Origin: Pseudobacillus wudalianchiensis | GTDB taxonomy: Bacteria > Bacillota > Bacilli > Bacillales > Domibacillaceae | Assembly: GCF_001685015.1 (NCBI RefSeq) | Contig: NZ_MAYT01000012.1 | Span: 436,246-500,245, forward strand | Direction: 5' to 3' | Length of the DNA: 64,000 nucleotides | In this document: positions 17,069 through 24,991 of the stretch, one piece after another | How the letters are laid out: each line of letters starts with the position of its first letter | Position numbering within the stretch: position 1 is the stretch's first letter | Translations under genes and position numbers: made by a program | Notes under the pieces: generated by a model | What the model was told of the DNA's origin: nothing | The model's input: the letters and a program-made list of their open reading frames with translations, nothing else | Database searches by the model: none

Positions 17069-18481
17069 ATGCTATTGAATGCAACCGACACGAAAGAGAT
17101 GAAGATGATTCAGGCGATTTTGGGCACGATTGATGAAGGCATTCATGCGGTGGATGCCAATGGCATAACGATTTTTTACAATCATGTGGCTGCTAAGCAT
17201 GATAACGTCGAGCGGGAGGAGGTACTGGGCAAACACTTATTGGAAGCGTTTCCTTCTCTGTCTAGCGCCACCAGTACCTTAATGAAAGTAATTCAAACAG
17301 GAGAACCGATCTATAATCAACACCAATCTTATTACAATTTGCGTGGAACATTGATCGATATGGTGAACACGACACTGCCGATCAAAGTAGACGGGGAGCT
17401 GGTCGGGGCTGTTGAGATTGCGAAAGATTTAACAAAGGTAAAGCAGCTTTCCGAAAAACTGATTGATTTGCAGGCAAGGGTGGAAACAGGGCAGCGTCAG
17501 AAAAAAACTTCGAACAGCCAGACTGGTGCAAAGTATCAAGTAACAGATATTATTACGAATGATCCTGCTCTTGAACAGTTAAAAAAGAAGGCGTTAAAGG
17601 TAGCCTTGACTTCATCGCCAATTCTAATCTATGGAGAAACCGGAACAGGAAAAGAATTGCTCGTTCAGTCGATCCATAACGCCTCTCCCCGCCAACCCAA
17701 TCCCTTCATTGCACAAAACTGTGCGGCGATTCCTTCCTCACTGCTCGAAAGTATTTTGTTTGGAACCGCGAAGGGAAGTTATACGGGCGCTGTTGATCGC
17801 CCTGGTTTGTTCGAGATTGCGGATGGTGGAACACTTTTTTTAGATGAAATCAATTCCATGCCTCTCGATATTCAAGCTAAGTTATTAAGGGTGCTGGAAA
17901 ACGGTGTAATCCGCAGAGTAGGTGGAACGAAGGAGCATGAAGTGAACGTTCGGATTATCGCTGCGATGAACGAGACAGCAGATGTTTGTCTTCGCGAAAA
18001 AACATTGCGGTCAGATTTATACTATCGTCTCAATGTAATCAATTTGCAAATCCCGCCGCTTCGAGAGCGAAAAGCGGATATTCCGCTGCTGACGGATCAC
18101 TTTATCCAAAAATATAATTTTCTTTTTAACAAGCTTGTGATGAAGGTAGATGATGAGGTTCGAGCTGTTTTTAACCGTTATGACTGGCCGGGAAATGTTC
18201 GTGAGCTGGAGCATGCGATTGAATCGGCAATGAACATTATGGATGGCGATGTTATTACAGTAGAGTCTATTCCAATGCATATTGCCGGAAGTGCCCCGGC
18301 GCTAGCGAAGATAGAGGACATTCCGTTGCAGCCATTGCGCAAAGCACTAATCAAAACCGAAGAAAATTTGATCAGACAGGCGCTGGCAGAAACAGAGGGA
18401 AATATCCAACAGGCAGCGAAGTTACTAGATGTTCCCCGGCAAACACTGCAATATAAATTAACGAAGCTAAATATATTGTAA
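17069..18481 (+). CDS. Sigma-54-dependent activator with PAS domain, RocR-like
   Basis: A 470-residue enhancer-binding protein. It has an N-terminal PAS sensor (about residues 15-130), a central AAA+ domain with Walker A GETGTGKE and Walker B GGTLFLDE, and a C-terminal Fis-type helix-turn-helix (NIQQAAKLLDVPRQTLQYKL). The sigma-54 contact loop reads GSYTGA instead of the canonical GAFTGA. It resembles B. subtilis RocR, which activates arginine catabolism. A sigma-54 promoter and two palindromes lie between it and the downstream decarboxylase, its likely target. The ATG at 17069 has aaaggag about 11 bases upstream; upstream TTG codons lie too close to it. Confidence 0.92.
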   Translation: MLLNATDTKEMKMIQAILGTIDEGIHAVDANGITIFYNHVAAKHDNVEREEVLGKHLLEAFPSLSSATSTLMKVIQTGEPIYNQHQSYYNLRGTLIDMVNTTLPIKVDGELVGAVEIAKDLTKVKQLSEKLIDLQARVETGQRQKKTSNSQTGAKYQVTDIITNDPALEQLKKKALKVALTSSPILIYGETGTGKELLVQSIHNASPRQPNPFIAQNCAAIPSSLLESILFGTAKGSYTGAVDRPGLFEIADGGTLFLDEINSMPLDIQAKLLRVLENGVIRRVGGTKEHEVNVRIIAAMNETADVCLREKTLRSDLYYRLNVINLQIPPLRERKADIPLLTDHFIQKYNFLFNKLVMKVDDEVRAVFNRYDWPGNVRELEHAIESAMNIMDGDVITVESIPMHIAGSAPALAKIEDIPLQPLRKALIKTEENLIRQALAETEGNIQQAAKLLDVPRQTLQYKLTKLNIL

Positions 18482-18570
18482 AATCACTCGAGCGGTTTTC
18501 CTTATTGTTTATGATATTCAAGCTTCATGCCCTCTGTCTTGAAAAAAGTGCAGCTGTTTCCCTATTTTTA

Positions 18571-18597
18571 ACCGCCGAAAATTCGGCGGTTTTTATT
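18571..18597 (+). terminator. Rho-independent terminator
   Basis: accgccgaa/ttcggcggt stem followed by five Ts, about 90 bases after the activator. Confidence 0.85.
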
Positions 18598-18608
18598 GGC
18601 TTTTAGTA

Positions 18609-18661
18609 GGATCATTTCGCGAAATATCCGCTCTATTTCCCTCGAAAAAGTTAATTTTTCG
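18609..18661 (+). promoter_or_regulatory. Candidate enhancer sites for the sigma-54 activator
   Basis: Two palindromes: atttcgcgaaat at 18614-18625 (flanked by ggat/atcc) and cgaaaaa-gttaa-tttttcg at 18643-18661. They lie about 40-90 bases upstream of the -24 element, where enhancer-binding proteins usually bind. Assignment to this activator is inference. Confidence 0.45.
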
Positions 18662-18697
18662 CGCTGCTACAAGGTTTGAGAGAAGTGTCACTCCTTT

Positions 18698-18714
18698 TTG
18701 GCATACAACTTGCT
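18698..18714 (+). promoter_or_regulatory. Sigma-54 promoter of the decarboxylase gene
   Basis: TTGGCATACAACTTGCT has the invariant GG and GC separated by 10 bases, as required for -24/-12 recognition, and lies 63 bases before the start codon. Confidence 0.85.
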
Positions 18715-18776
18715 ATAGAGAAAGATGACATTCGTTTAAGCAGTGCTATTAAAAAATGCATGAGAGGAGAAAGAGA

Positions 18777-20279
18777 ATGAATCTTACTATTACGAACTTA
18801 CCTGAAGCACCTCATTCTAAAGTTGATCACACAGCGGCACCACTTTATGAGGCCCTTTGTTTATATGAAGCAAGCAAGCGTACATCAATGCACGTTCCAG
18901 GACATAAGGATGGGCGGGTATTTGACCGGGAAGCATTTGACCGCTTTGACAGCATATTAAAAATTGATGCGACTGAATCAGTAGGAATCGACGATTTGCA
19001 TCATCCGACTGATTTTATTGCAGACGCACAGAATCTAGCAGCAGAAGCGTTTGGAGCCGATCATACTTTCTTTTTAGTAGGCGGAAGCACAATTGGAAAC
19101 ATTGGGGTAGCTCTTACGCTGTGTGCACCTGGGGATAAAATTCTCGTACAGCGTAACATGCACAAATCCGTATTCCATGGTTTAATGCTGGCAGGCGCTC
19201 AGCCAATTTTTATTGCACCGGCTATTGAATCCACAACGAAAGTAGCGAAAATGTCTGACATTTATTTTATCGAGAAAGCGTTGAAGGAAAACCCGGATGT
19301 GAAGGGAGTATGGATTACAAACCCTAATTATTACGGAATGAGCCAGGATATTACTCATTTAGCAGAGACTTGTCATAAAGCCGGTGTCCCTCTTATTGTC
19401 GATGAAGCACATGGCGCACATTTTGGGCAAGCGGAAGAAGTGCCGCCGTCGGCTCTTTCTAAAGGTGCAGATGTCGTTGTTCAGTCTACACATAAAATGC
19501 TTACAGCGATGACGATGGCTTCTATGCTCCACGTAAAAGGAAATCGTGTTTCCCGTGAGCGGCTGGCACAAGTGCTTGGAATGATTCAGTCAACAAGTCC
19601 TTCCTACCCGCTATTAGCTTCTTTGGATTTGGCAAGACGTTATTTAGTGACAGAGGGCCGAGCTCATTTAAAAGAAACCGTGAAGCGTTTGGAAGAAAGA
19701 CGCATTGCTCTTGCAGACGAGTTGCAAGCGCTTTCCATCTGGGAAGGAAGCAAAGAAGTTCATTACCGTGATCCGCTAAAGTGGATTATCTCCTGTAACA
19801 ATGAAATTGTCTCCGGTTATCAGCTGTTGGATATGTTTTATGAGCAAGGCTGCACGGCCGAGATCAGCGACCCGCGCAATATCGTCTTTTTGTTTTCACT
19901 AAATGAAGAACAAGAAGACATTGATAAAGTAGTGGACGCTATTAAAGCCATTGACCAAAAGCTGCAGCAGTGGGCTATGACTGAAAAGGAAGAAAAAGGA
20001 GAAACGGTTCTTTTCGCAGCAGAGGGGACGTTGTATAAGCAGGAAGTCTCTTTACGGGATGCTTTCCATATGCCGCGTAAAAAAGTGGCGCTGGAGGAGG
20101 CGGTTGGCTCCCTCTGTGGAGAAATGATTCTTCCTTATCCGCCAGGGATTCCGTTGTTAACACCTGGTGAAGAAATTACGGCCACTCATGTGCAAACCAT
20201 TAGAGAGCTGAAGGAAATGGGCGCCTATTTCCAAAGCCCTTCAGATGACACGCTCAGAACATTGTACGTATTGGAATAG
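18777..20279 (+). CDS. Orn/Lys/Arg decarboxylase (PLP, fold type I)
   Basis: A 500-residue PLP enzyme of the SpeA/YaaO/CadA-like short family. It has MHVPGHKDGR near the N-terminus, FLVGGSTIGN, VDEAHGAHFG, and the PLP-binding lysine in STHKML (Lys240). The C-terminal domain has EMILPYPPGIPLLTPGE. It removes CO2 from a basic amino acid in the cytoplasm, giving cadaverine, agmatine or putrescine. A LysP-like permease follows, so lysine is the favoured substrate (inference). Expression is probably sigma-54-dependent. The ATG at 18777 has gaggaga upstream; an earlier ATG at 18756 overlaps the ribosome site. Confidence 0.9.
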   Translation: MNLTITNLPEAPHSKVDHTAAPLYEALCLYEASKRTSMHVPGHKDGRVFDREAFDRFDSILKIDATESVGIDDLHHPTDFIADAQNLAAEAFGADHTFFLVGGSTIGNIGVALTLCAPGDKILVQRNMHKSVFHGLMLAGAQPIFIAPAIESTTKVAKMSDIYFIEKALKENPDVKGVWITNPNYYGMSQDITHLAETCHKAGVPLIVDEAHGAHFGQAEEVPPSALSKGADVVVQSTHKMLTAMTMASMLHVKGNRVSRERLAQVLGMIQSTSPSYPLLASLDLARRYLVTEGRAHLKETVKRLEERRIALADELQALSIWEGSKEVHYRDPLKWIISCNNEIVSGYQLLDMFYEQGCTAEISDPRNIVFLFSLNEEQEDIDKVVDAIKAIDQKLQQWAMTEKEEKGETVLFAAEGTLYKQEVSLRDAFHMPRKKVALEEAVGSLCGEMILPYPPGIPLLTPGEEITATHVQTIRELKEMGAYFQSPSDDTLRTLYVLE

Positions 20280-20415
20280 TTTACAATTCAATCAGCCGCC
20301 GCATCTGCAGGAGGCTGCGGCTGGTTATAGAAAAGTATGAAGACTGGAATGCACAACCGAAGAATCCGCAAGCAGAACATGACAGGTCCTCATCAGAAAA
20401 AAGGGGGAACAATGT

Positions 20416-21909
20416 ATGCCAAATAACGCCTCGCAATCTACGATTTTATCTTCATCTGAGGCAGAGAATCAGAGAGTACAAGAGTCACCGCAGGAGTTAA
20501 AACGAAATTTAAAATCAAGACATTTAACGATGATCGCCCTTGGCGGAACGATCGGAACAGGTCTATTCCTCGCCAGTGGGAGCGCCATTCATACAGCAGG
20601 ACCGGGAGGAGCTCTTCTCGCTTATGGAGCTATCGGGATTATGGTGTATTTTGTTATGATCAGTCTTGCAGAAATGGCCGCCTTTTTGCCTGTTGCCGGT
20701 TCATTCAGTACGTATGCCACCCGCTTCGTAGACCCGTCTCTAGGATTTGCTCTCGGCTGGAACTATTGGTACAACTGGGCGATTACGATTGCCTCCGAGC
20801 TTGCGGCTGTCACGCTCATTATGAAATTTTGGTTCCCAAACAGTCCTTCCGTTTTGTGGAGCGGCTTGTGTTTAGCGATTATATTTTCATTAAATTACCT
20901 TTCTGTTAAAGGATTTGGAGAATCAGAATATTGGTTTTCGATGATTAAAGTCGTAACGGTTATTGTCTTTTTAATCGTTGGGGTCATGATGATTTTTGGC
21001 ATTCTTGGCGGAGAATACATTGGCTTTAAAAACTTTACGATCGGTGATGCTCCATTCCACGGTGGATTTATGACCATTCTAGGGATCTTTATGGCGGCCG
21101 GTTACTCCTTCCAAGGAACCGAGTTATTCGGGGTAGCTGCCGGTGAAACTGATAATCCGTCCCGCTCGATTCCGAAAGCGGTTCGACAAGTATTCTGGCG
21201 TATTCTGCTATTTTATATCTTTGCTATTCTTATCATTAGTCTGATTATTCCGTATACGACAGCAAGCCTGGCAAGTGATGATGTCACGGTGAGTCCGTTC
21301 ACGCTTGTATTTGATCAGGCGGGAGTTGCCTTTGCTGCATCGGTAATGAATGCGATTATTTTAACATCTGTTCTATCAGCGGGAAGCTCAGGGATGTATG
21401 CTTCTACTCGGATGCTGTGGGATTTGGCTAGAGAAGGAAAAGCACCAAGATTTTTATCTAAGTTAGATCGTCGCGGGGTACCAGTAAACGCTTTGATTAT
21501 GACCTCTCTTATGGGGACACTCGCGTTTCTTGCTTCTTTCTTTGGAGATGGAGCGGTTTACATTTGGTTATTAAATGCATCGGGGATGTCCGGTTTTATT
21601 GCCTGGGTCGGAATTGCGATTAGCCACTACCGTTTCCGCCGAGCTTATATAGCCCAAGGCCGCGACCTACGTGACTTGCCTTACCGGGCAAAGTGGTTCC
21701 CGTTTGGTCCGCTATTCGCCCTTACACTCTGTATTATTGTTATTTTAGGACAAAACTATAGCGCTTTCACAAGCGGCGCAGTTGACTGGAACGGAGCGAT
21801 CATTTCCTACATCGGTCTTCCATTGTTCATTGCTGTTTGGTTAGGGTATAAATTTATAAAGAAAACAAAAATTGTACCGCTAGAGAAATGTAATTTTAAC
21901 AAATCATAA
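20416..21909 (+). CDS. Basic amino-acid permease, LysP-like
   Basis: A 497-residue APC/AAT permease with 12 predicted membrane segments. Similarity to lysine-specific permease LysP is striking: GFALGWNYWYNWAITIASEL, LNYLSVKGFGESEYWFSMIK, RQVFWRILLFYIFAILIISL, VFDQAGVAFAASVMNAIILT and WVGIAISHYRFRRAY. It lies 136 bases after the decarboxylase; a G+C-rich hairpin (cagccgc/gcggctg near 20293-20323) without a T-run lies between. Uptake and decarboxylation of lysine would work as one module. Aaggggg precedes the ATG. Arginine as substrate is not excluded. Confidence 0.88.
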   Translation: MPNNASQSTILSSSEAENQRVQESPQELKRNLKSRHLTMIALGGTIGTGLFLASGSAIHTAGPGGALLAYGAIGIMVYFVMISLAEMAAFLPVAGSFSTYATRFVDPSLGFALGWNYWYNWAITIASELAAVTLIMKFWFPNSPSVLWSGLCLAIIFSLNYLSVKGFGESEYWFSMIKVVTVIVFLIVGVMMIFGILGGEYIGFKNFTIGDAPFHGGFMTILGIFMAAGYSFQGTELFGVAAGETDNPSRSIPKAVRQVFWRILLFYIFAILIISLIIPYTTASLASDDVTVSPFTLVFDQAGVAFAASVMNAIILTSVLSAGSSGMYASTRMLWDLAREGKAPRFLSKLDRRGVPVNALIMTSLMGTLAFLASFFGDGAVYIWLLNASGMSGFIAWVGIAISHYRFRRAYIAQGRDLRDLPYRAKWFPFGPLFALTLCIIVILGQNYSAFTSGAVDWNGAIISYIGLPLFIAVWLGYKFIKKTKIVPLEKCNFNKS

Positions 21910-21974
21910 TCGTGACGGCTTTCCATTATGGAAGCGCTCACAACTTTCACGCAACGGTGAATCGAAAATAAGAA

Positions 21975-22008
21975 GGAGAGTGCCGAAAAAAAGGCACTCT
22001 CTTTTTTA
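21975..22008 (+). terminator. Rho-independent terminator after the LysP-like gene
   Basis: gagagtgcc/ggcactctc stem followed by six Ts. Confidence 0.85.
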
Positions 22009-22023
22009 TGGAGAAGTGATTTC

Positions 22024-22079
22024 AAAAAAACTCACCTGAACGTAAAAAAACTCACTTTCTTCTTGAAAAGAGTGGTTTT
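22024..22079 (+). promoter_or_regulatory. Candidate enhancer: two direct repeats and an inverted half-site
   Basis: aaaaaaactcac occurs at 22024-22035 and again exactly 20 bases later at 22044-22055; agtggtttt at 22071-22079 resembles the inverted half. They lie about 30-85 bases upstream of the sigma-54 promoter and are the likely binding region of an activator, probably the one encoded at 24992-26374. Confidence 0.45.
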
Positions 22080-22105
22080 AACGGCTTTTCTACCCCTAAT
22101 GGCTA

Positions 22106-22122
22106 TTGGCACAGCTATTGCA
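22106..22122 (+). promoter_or_regulatory. Sigma-54 promoter of the Rieske oxygenase gene
   Basis: TTGGCACAGCTATTGCA is a near-perfect -24/-12 element (TTGGCAC-N5-TTGCA), with GG and GC 10 bases apart, 55 bases before the start codon. Confidence 0.9.
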
Positions 22123-22176
22123 TTATAGATAGAAAGGCATCATTTTTATGACTTACTATTGGGGAGGAGAATTTTT

Positions 22177-23208
22177 ATGAACGTAAAAGAAGAAGCACAG
22201 CAACTGGGGTATACATTGCCTTATGAGCATTATGTAAATCCTGAAATTTTCGAAGAAGAGAGAAAAAAGATCTTTCTAAAAAACTGGATTCTTGCCGGGC
22301 ATGTGAGCCAGGTAGAACAAAAAGGTGACTTTTTCATCTTTGAGATTGCAGGAGAATCCATCATTATTAGCCGAGACCAGGACGGGGAGCTACATGCTTT
22401 TTATAATATTTGTCCTCATCGGGGAGCAAAAGTGGAGCGCAGCAAAGAAGGCAACAAGAAAATTTTTATGTGTTCCTATCATGGCTGGACGTTTCATTTA
22501 GACGGCAAACTGAATAAAGCTCCTAACTTCAAAACGACGGATTTAGGAGAGCATAGCTGCATGACACCAGTCAAATTAGCGGTCTATCAATCGATGATTT
22601 TTATCAATTTAGATCCAGAAGCCTCCTCTCTCAGAGATGTTTACGAAGAATTAATGGGCGGGTTGGATCAATATCCTTTTCTTCATTCTTTGAAAAAAGT
22701 AAGAGTAAGTGAGCGGTTAATTGAGGCGAACTGGAAAGCGGTCGTCGATAATTACTTGGAATGTGACCATTGCCTGATTGCTCATCCGGCTTTCTCTAAA
22801 ACCTTCGATATGAAAAATTATAATATCGATCTCTATAAGAATTATAGTTGTCAGTATTCGCGTCTAACGAATGGAAAAAGTGAAGAACCAGCCCAGTTCT
22901 ATTGGGTATGGCCTAATATGATGATTAGTATTTATCCCGGTTCCGGAAACATGACAACGAGCCAGATTCTACCGCTTTCCCCTGATCAATCACTCGCTAT
23001 TTACAGTTACTACTTCCCAACAGAAGAAGTATCTGAAGAGCAAGAAGAGCTCATCAAGTTTGTTGACCAAGTACGGGAAGAAGACTTTGAGCTTGTGGAG
23101 CTTTTGCAAACAGGCTTTCGTACCCAAGCTTTTAAAAGAGGCGTTTATTCACCGACTGAACACGCTTTGCATCATTTTCACCAGCAAATTAAAGAAGCGA
23201 TGAAGTAA
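22177..23208 (+). CDS. Rieske [2Fe-2S] oxygenase alpha subunit
   Basis: A 343-residue ring-hydroxylating-type oxygenase. The N-terminal Rieske domain has CPHRGA and CSYHGW, the ligands of the 2Fe-2S cluster. The catalytic domain has DNYLECDHCLIAHPAF with the two histidine ligands of the mononuclear iron, and a later acidic residue in VREEDFELVE. The length and motifs fit the small-molecule branch that includes glycine-betaine (GbcA), carnitine (CntA) and stachydrine oxygenases. A BCCT transporter follows, which favours a quaternary amine substrate (inference). No reductase gene is nearby. Ggggagga precedes the ATG at 22177. Confidence 0.9.
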   Translation: MNVKEEAQQLGYTLPYEHYVNPEIFEEERKKIFLKNWILAGHVSQVEQKGDFFIFEIAGESIIISRDQDGELHAFYNICPHRGAKVERSKEGNKKIFMCSYHGWTFHLDGKLNKAPNFKTTDLGEHSCMTPVKLAVYQSMIFINLDPEASSLRDVYEELMGGLDQYPFLHSLKKVRVSERLIEANWKAVVDNYLECDHCLIAHPAFSKTFDMKNYNIDLYKNYSCQYSRLTNGKSEEPAQFYWVWPNMMISIYPGSGNMTTSQILPLSPDQSLAIYSYYFPTEEVSEEQEELIKFVDQVREEDFELVELLQTGFRTQAFKRGVYSPTEHALHHFHQQIKEAMK

Positions 23209-23382
23209 AGGCTTTAATCCATTGAAAATATGTTTGATACTTGCATTCAGCGTATCTTATATTCGAACAAAAGCTTCTTATTTAGATTGGATATCGCTGA
23301 ATCTTTCTTTTCGGTAAAATGAAGGCAACAAAGGTCTTTCTAATTATAAAAGTCAGAATATACAGAAAGAGGGGGGTTGACG

Positions 23383-24951
23383 ATGGAACAATCGAGGGTA
23401 GATCGATTTATTTTTTCAACGGCGCTGCTTGTGTTAGCAATTTTTACAGTCCCTGTACTGATTAACCCTGAAAAAGGAAATCAGTTTTTAGGAAGTATAT
23501 TGGGACTGATCAGCGGCAAATTCGGCTCGCTTTATTTACTCGTTACCTTTTTAATTTTCGTGGTTTTGCTCTATTTGGCCATGAGCAAGTATGGAAATAT
23601 TAAACTAGGGGATAAACATGATCAACCTGAGTTTTCTACTGCCAGCTGGATCGGGTTAATCTTTACGTCAACGGCAGGCTCGAGTTTGCTATATTGGGGG
23701 TTTATTGAATGGAGCTATTATTATACGGCGCCTCCATTCGGAATCGCTCCAAAGAGTGTAGAAGCAGCGGAATGGGCATCGACTTATGGAATTTTTCATT
23801 GGGGCTTTATGGGTTTTTCCGTATACTGTCTTCCTTCCATTGCTTTAGCCTATGCGCTCTACGTTCGCAAGATTCCCAACACACGGCTCAGCTCAGCCTG
23901 CCGAGGAGTACTAGGGGACCGGGTAGATGGTTATTTAGGAAAGTGTATTGATATTCTGTTTATGTTTGGGATCGTCGGTGGTGTTGGAACATCGCTCGGT
24001 TTAGGGACACCAATGTTATCAGAAGCGGTATCAAAACTATTTGGCATTGAACGTTCCTTAGGGCTCGATGTCGCGATTATCGTATTTTGGACACTGATCT
24101 TTTCAGCAAGTTTATATTTCGGATTGAAAAAAGGATTAAAAGTTTTAAGTGACATTAATATTCATATTTACCTTGCCTTTGCCCTGTTCTTTTTCATCGC
24201 GGGACCGACGGTTTTTATCATTAACAAGTTTACGGACAGCATGGGATTGCTGCTGCAAAACTTTTTAAGAATGAGTCTGTATACAGATTCGGTAGGCGGC
24301 TCCACCTTTGCTCAAGATTGGACGATTTTTTACTGGGCATGGTGGTTTGCTTTAGCACCGTTTATGGCAATGTTTACCGCTAGAATCTCAAAAGGAAGAA
24401 CAATACGTTCTGTCGTCTTCGCCATGTGTATTGGCGGAACCCTTGGCTGTGCGTTAGCCTTCTCAGTATTTGGCAATACGAGTCTTTATTTTGAACTAAA
24501 TAACATTCTGCCAGTCATTGATATTTTACAAAATGAAGGGGCACCGGCGGCAATCGTGGCCATGATTCAGGCGATGCCGTGGGGCTCACACGTTGTGCTT
24601 GCTGTTTTTATTGTTTTGGCATTTATTTTCCTGGCAACGACGATTGATTCTGCAGCGTATACTCTTTCATTTATGTCAACAAAAGCTACGACAGAAGAGA
24701 AGGAACCGGCCAGATGGATTCGGTTGTCTTGGGCGCTGATTATCGGCTCTGTCGCGATTGTATTAATGTATGGGGGCGGGCTAGAAGCATTGCAGACACT
24801 GTCCGTCATTACTGGATTTCCAATCATGTTTATTTCCCTTATCATTATGATCTCTTTATTAAAATGGCTAAAAGAGGATTATCGAACTCATGAAGTTTCG
24901 CTTGATCGATCTGAAAAAGAGGAGTATATATCTGAAAAAAAGTCGAGCTGA
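23383..24951 (+). CDS. BCCT-family transporter (betaine/carnitine/choline type)
   Basis: A 522-residue membrane protein with 12 predicted helices. The BCCT signature is present: FAQDWTIFYWAWWFALAPFM followed by AMFTARISKGRTIRSV. The N-terminal part has GSSLLYWGFIEWSYYYTAPP. BCCT carriers import trimethylammonium compounds for osmoprotection or as nutrients; here the link to the upstream Rieske oxygenase suggests catabolic uptake. The C-terminal tail is short and charged, without the long regulatory domain of osmosensing BCCTs. Gagggggg precedes the ATG at 23383. The 174-base gap from the oxygenase holds no clear terminator, so co-transcription is possible. Confidence 0.92.
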   Translation: MEQSRVDRFIFSTALLVLAIFTVPVLINPEKGNQFLGSILGLISGKFGSLYLLVTFLIFVVLLYLAMSKYGNIKLGDKHDQPEFSTASWIGLIFTSTAGSSLLYWGFIEWSYYYTAPPFGIAPKSVEAAEWASTYGIFHWGFMGFSVYCLPSIALAYALYVRKIPNTRLSSACRGVLGDRVDGYLGKCIDILFMFGIVGGVGTSLGLGTPMLSEAVSKLFGIERSLGLDVAIIVFWTLIFSASLYFGLKKGLKVLSDINIHIYLAFALFFFIAGPTVFIINKFTDSMGLLLQNFLRMSLYTDSVGGSTFAQDWTIFYWAWWFALAPFMAMFTARISKGRTIRSVVFAMCIGGTLGCALAFSVFGNTSLYFELNNILPVIDILQNEGAPAAIVAMIQAMPWGSHVVLAVFIVLAFIFLATTIDSAAYTLSFMSTKATTEEKEPARWIRLSWALIIGSVAIVLMYGGGLEALQTLSVITGFPIMFISLIIMISLLKWLKEDYRTHEVSLDRSEKEEYISEKKSS

Positions 24952-24989
24952 AAAACAGGAGCCATCCTATCTAGGATGGCTCCTGTTTT
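24952..24989. terminator. Bidirectional terminator
   Basis: Strong stem aacaggagccatccta/taggatggctcctgtt with T-run, shared by the convergent BCCT and activator genes. Confidence 0.9.
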
Positions 24990-24991
24990 GG

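Noticed and set aside
23209-23382. Separate sigma-54 promoter for the BCCT gene
   Set aside because: ttgc is present near 23243, but the base pair at -24 is TG instead of GG.
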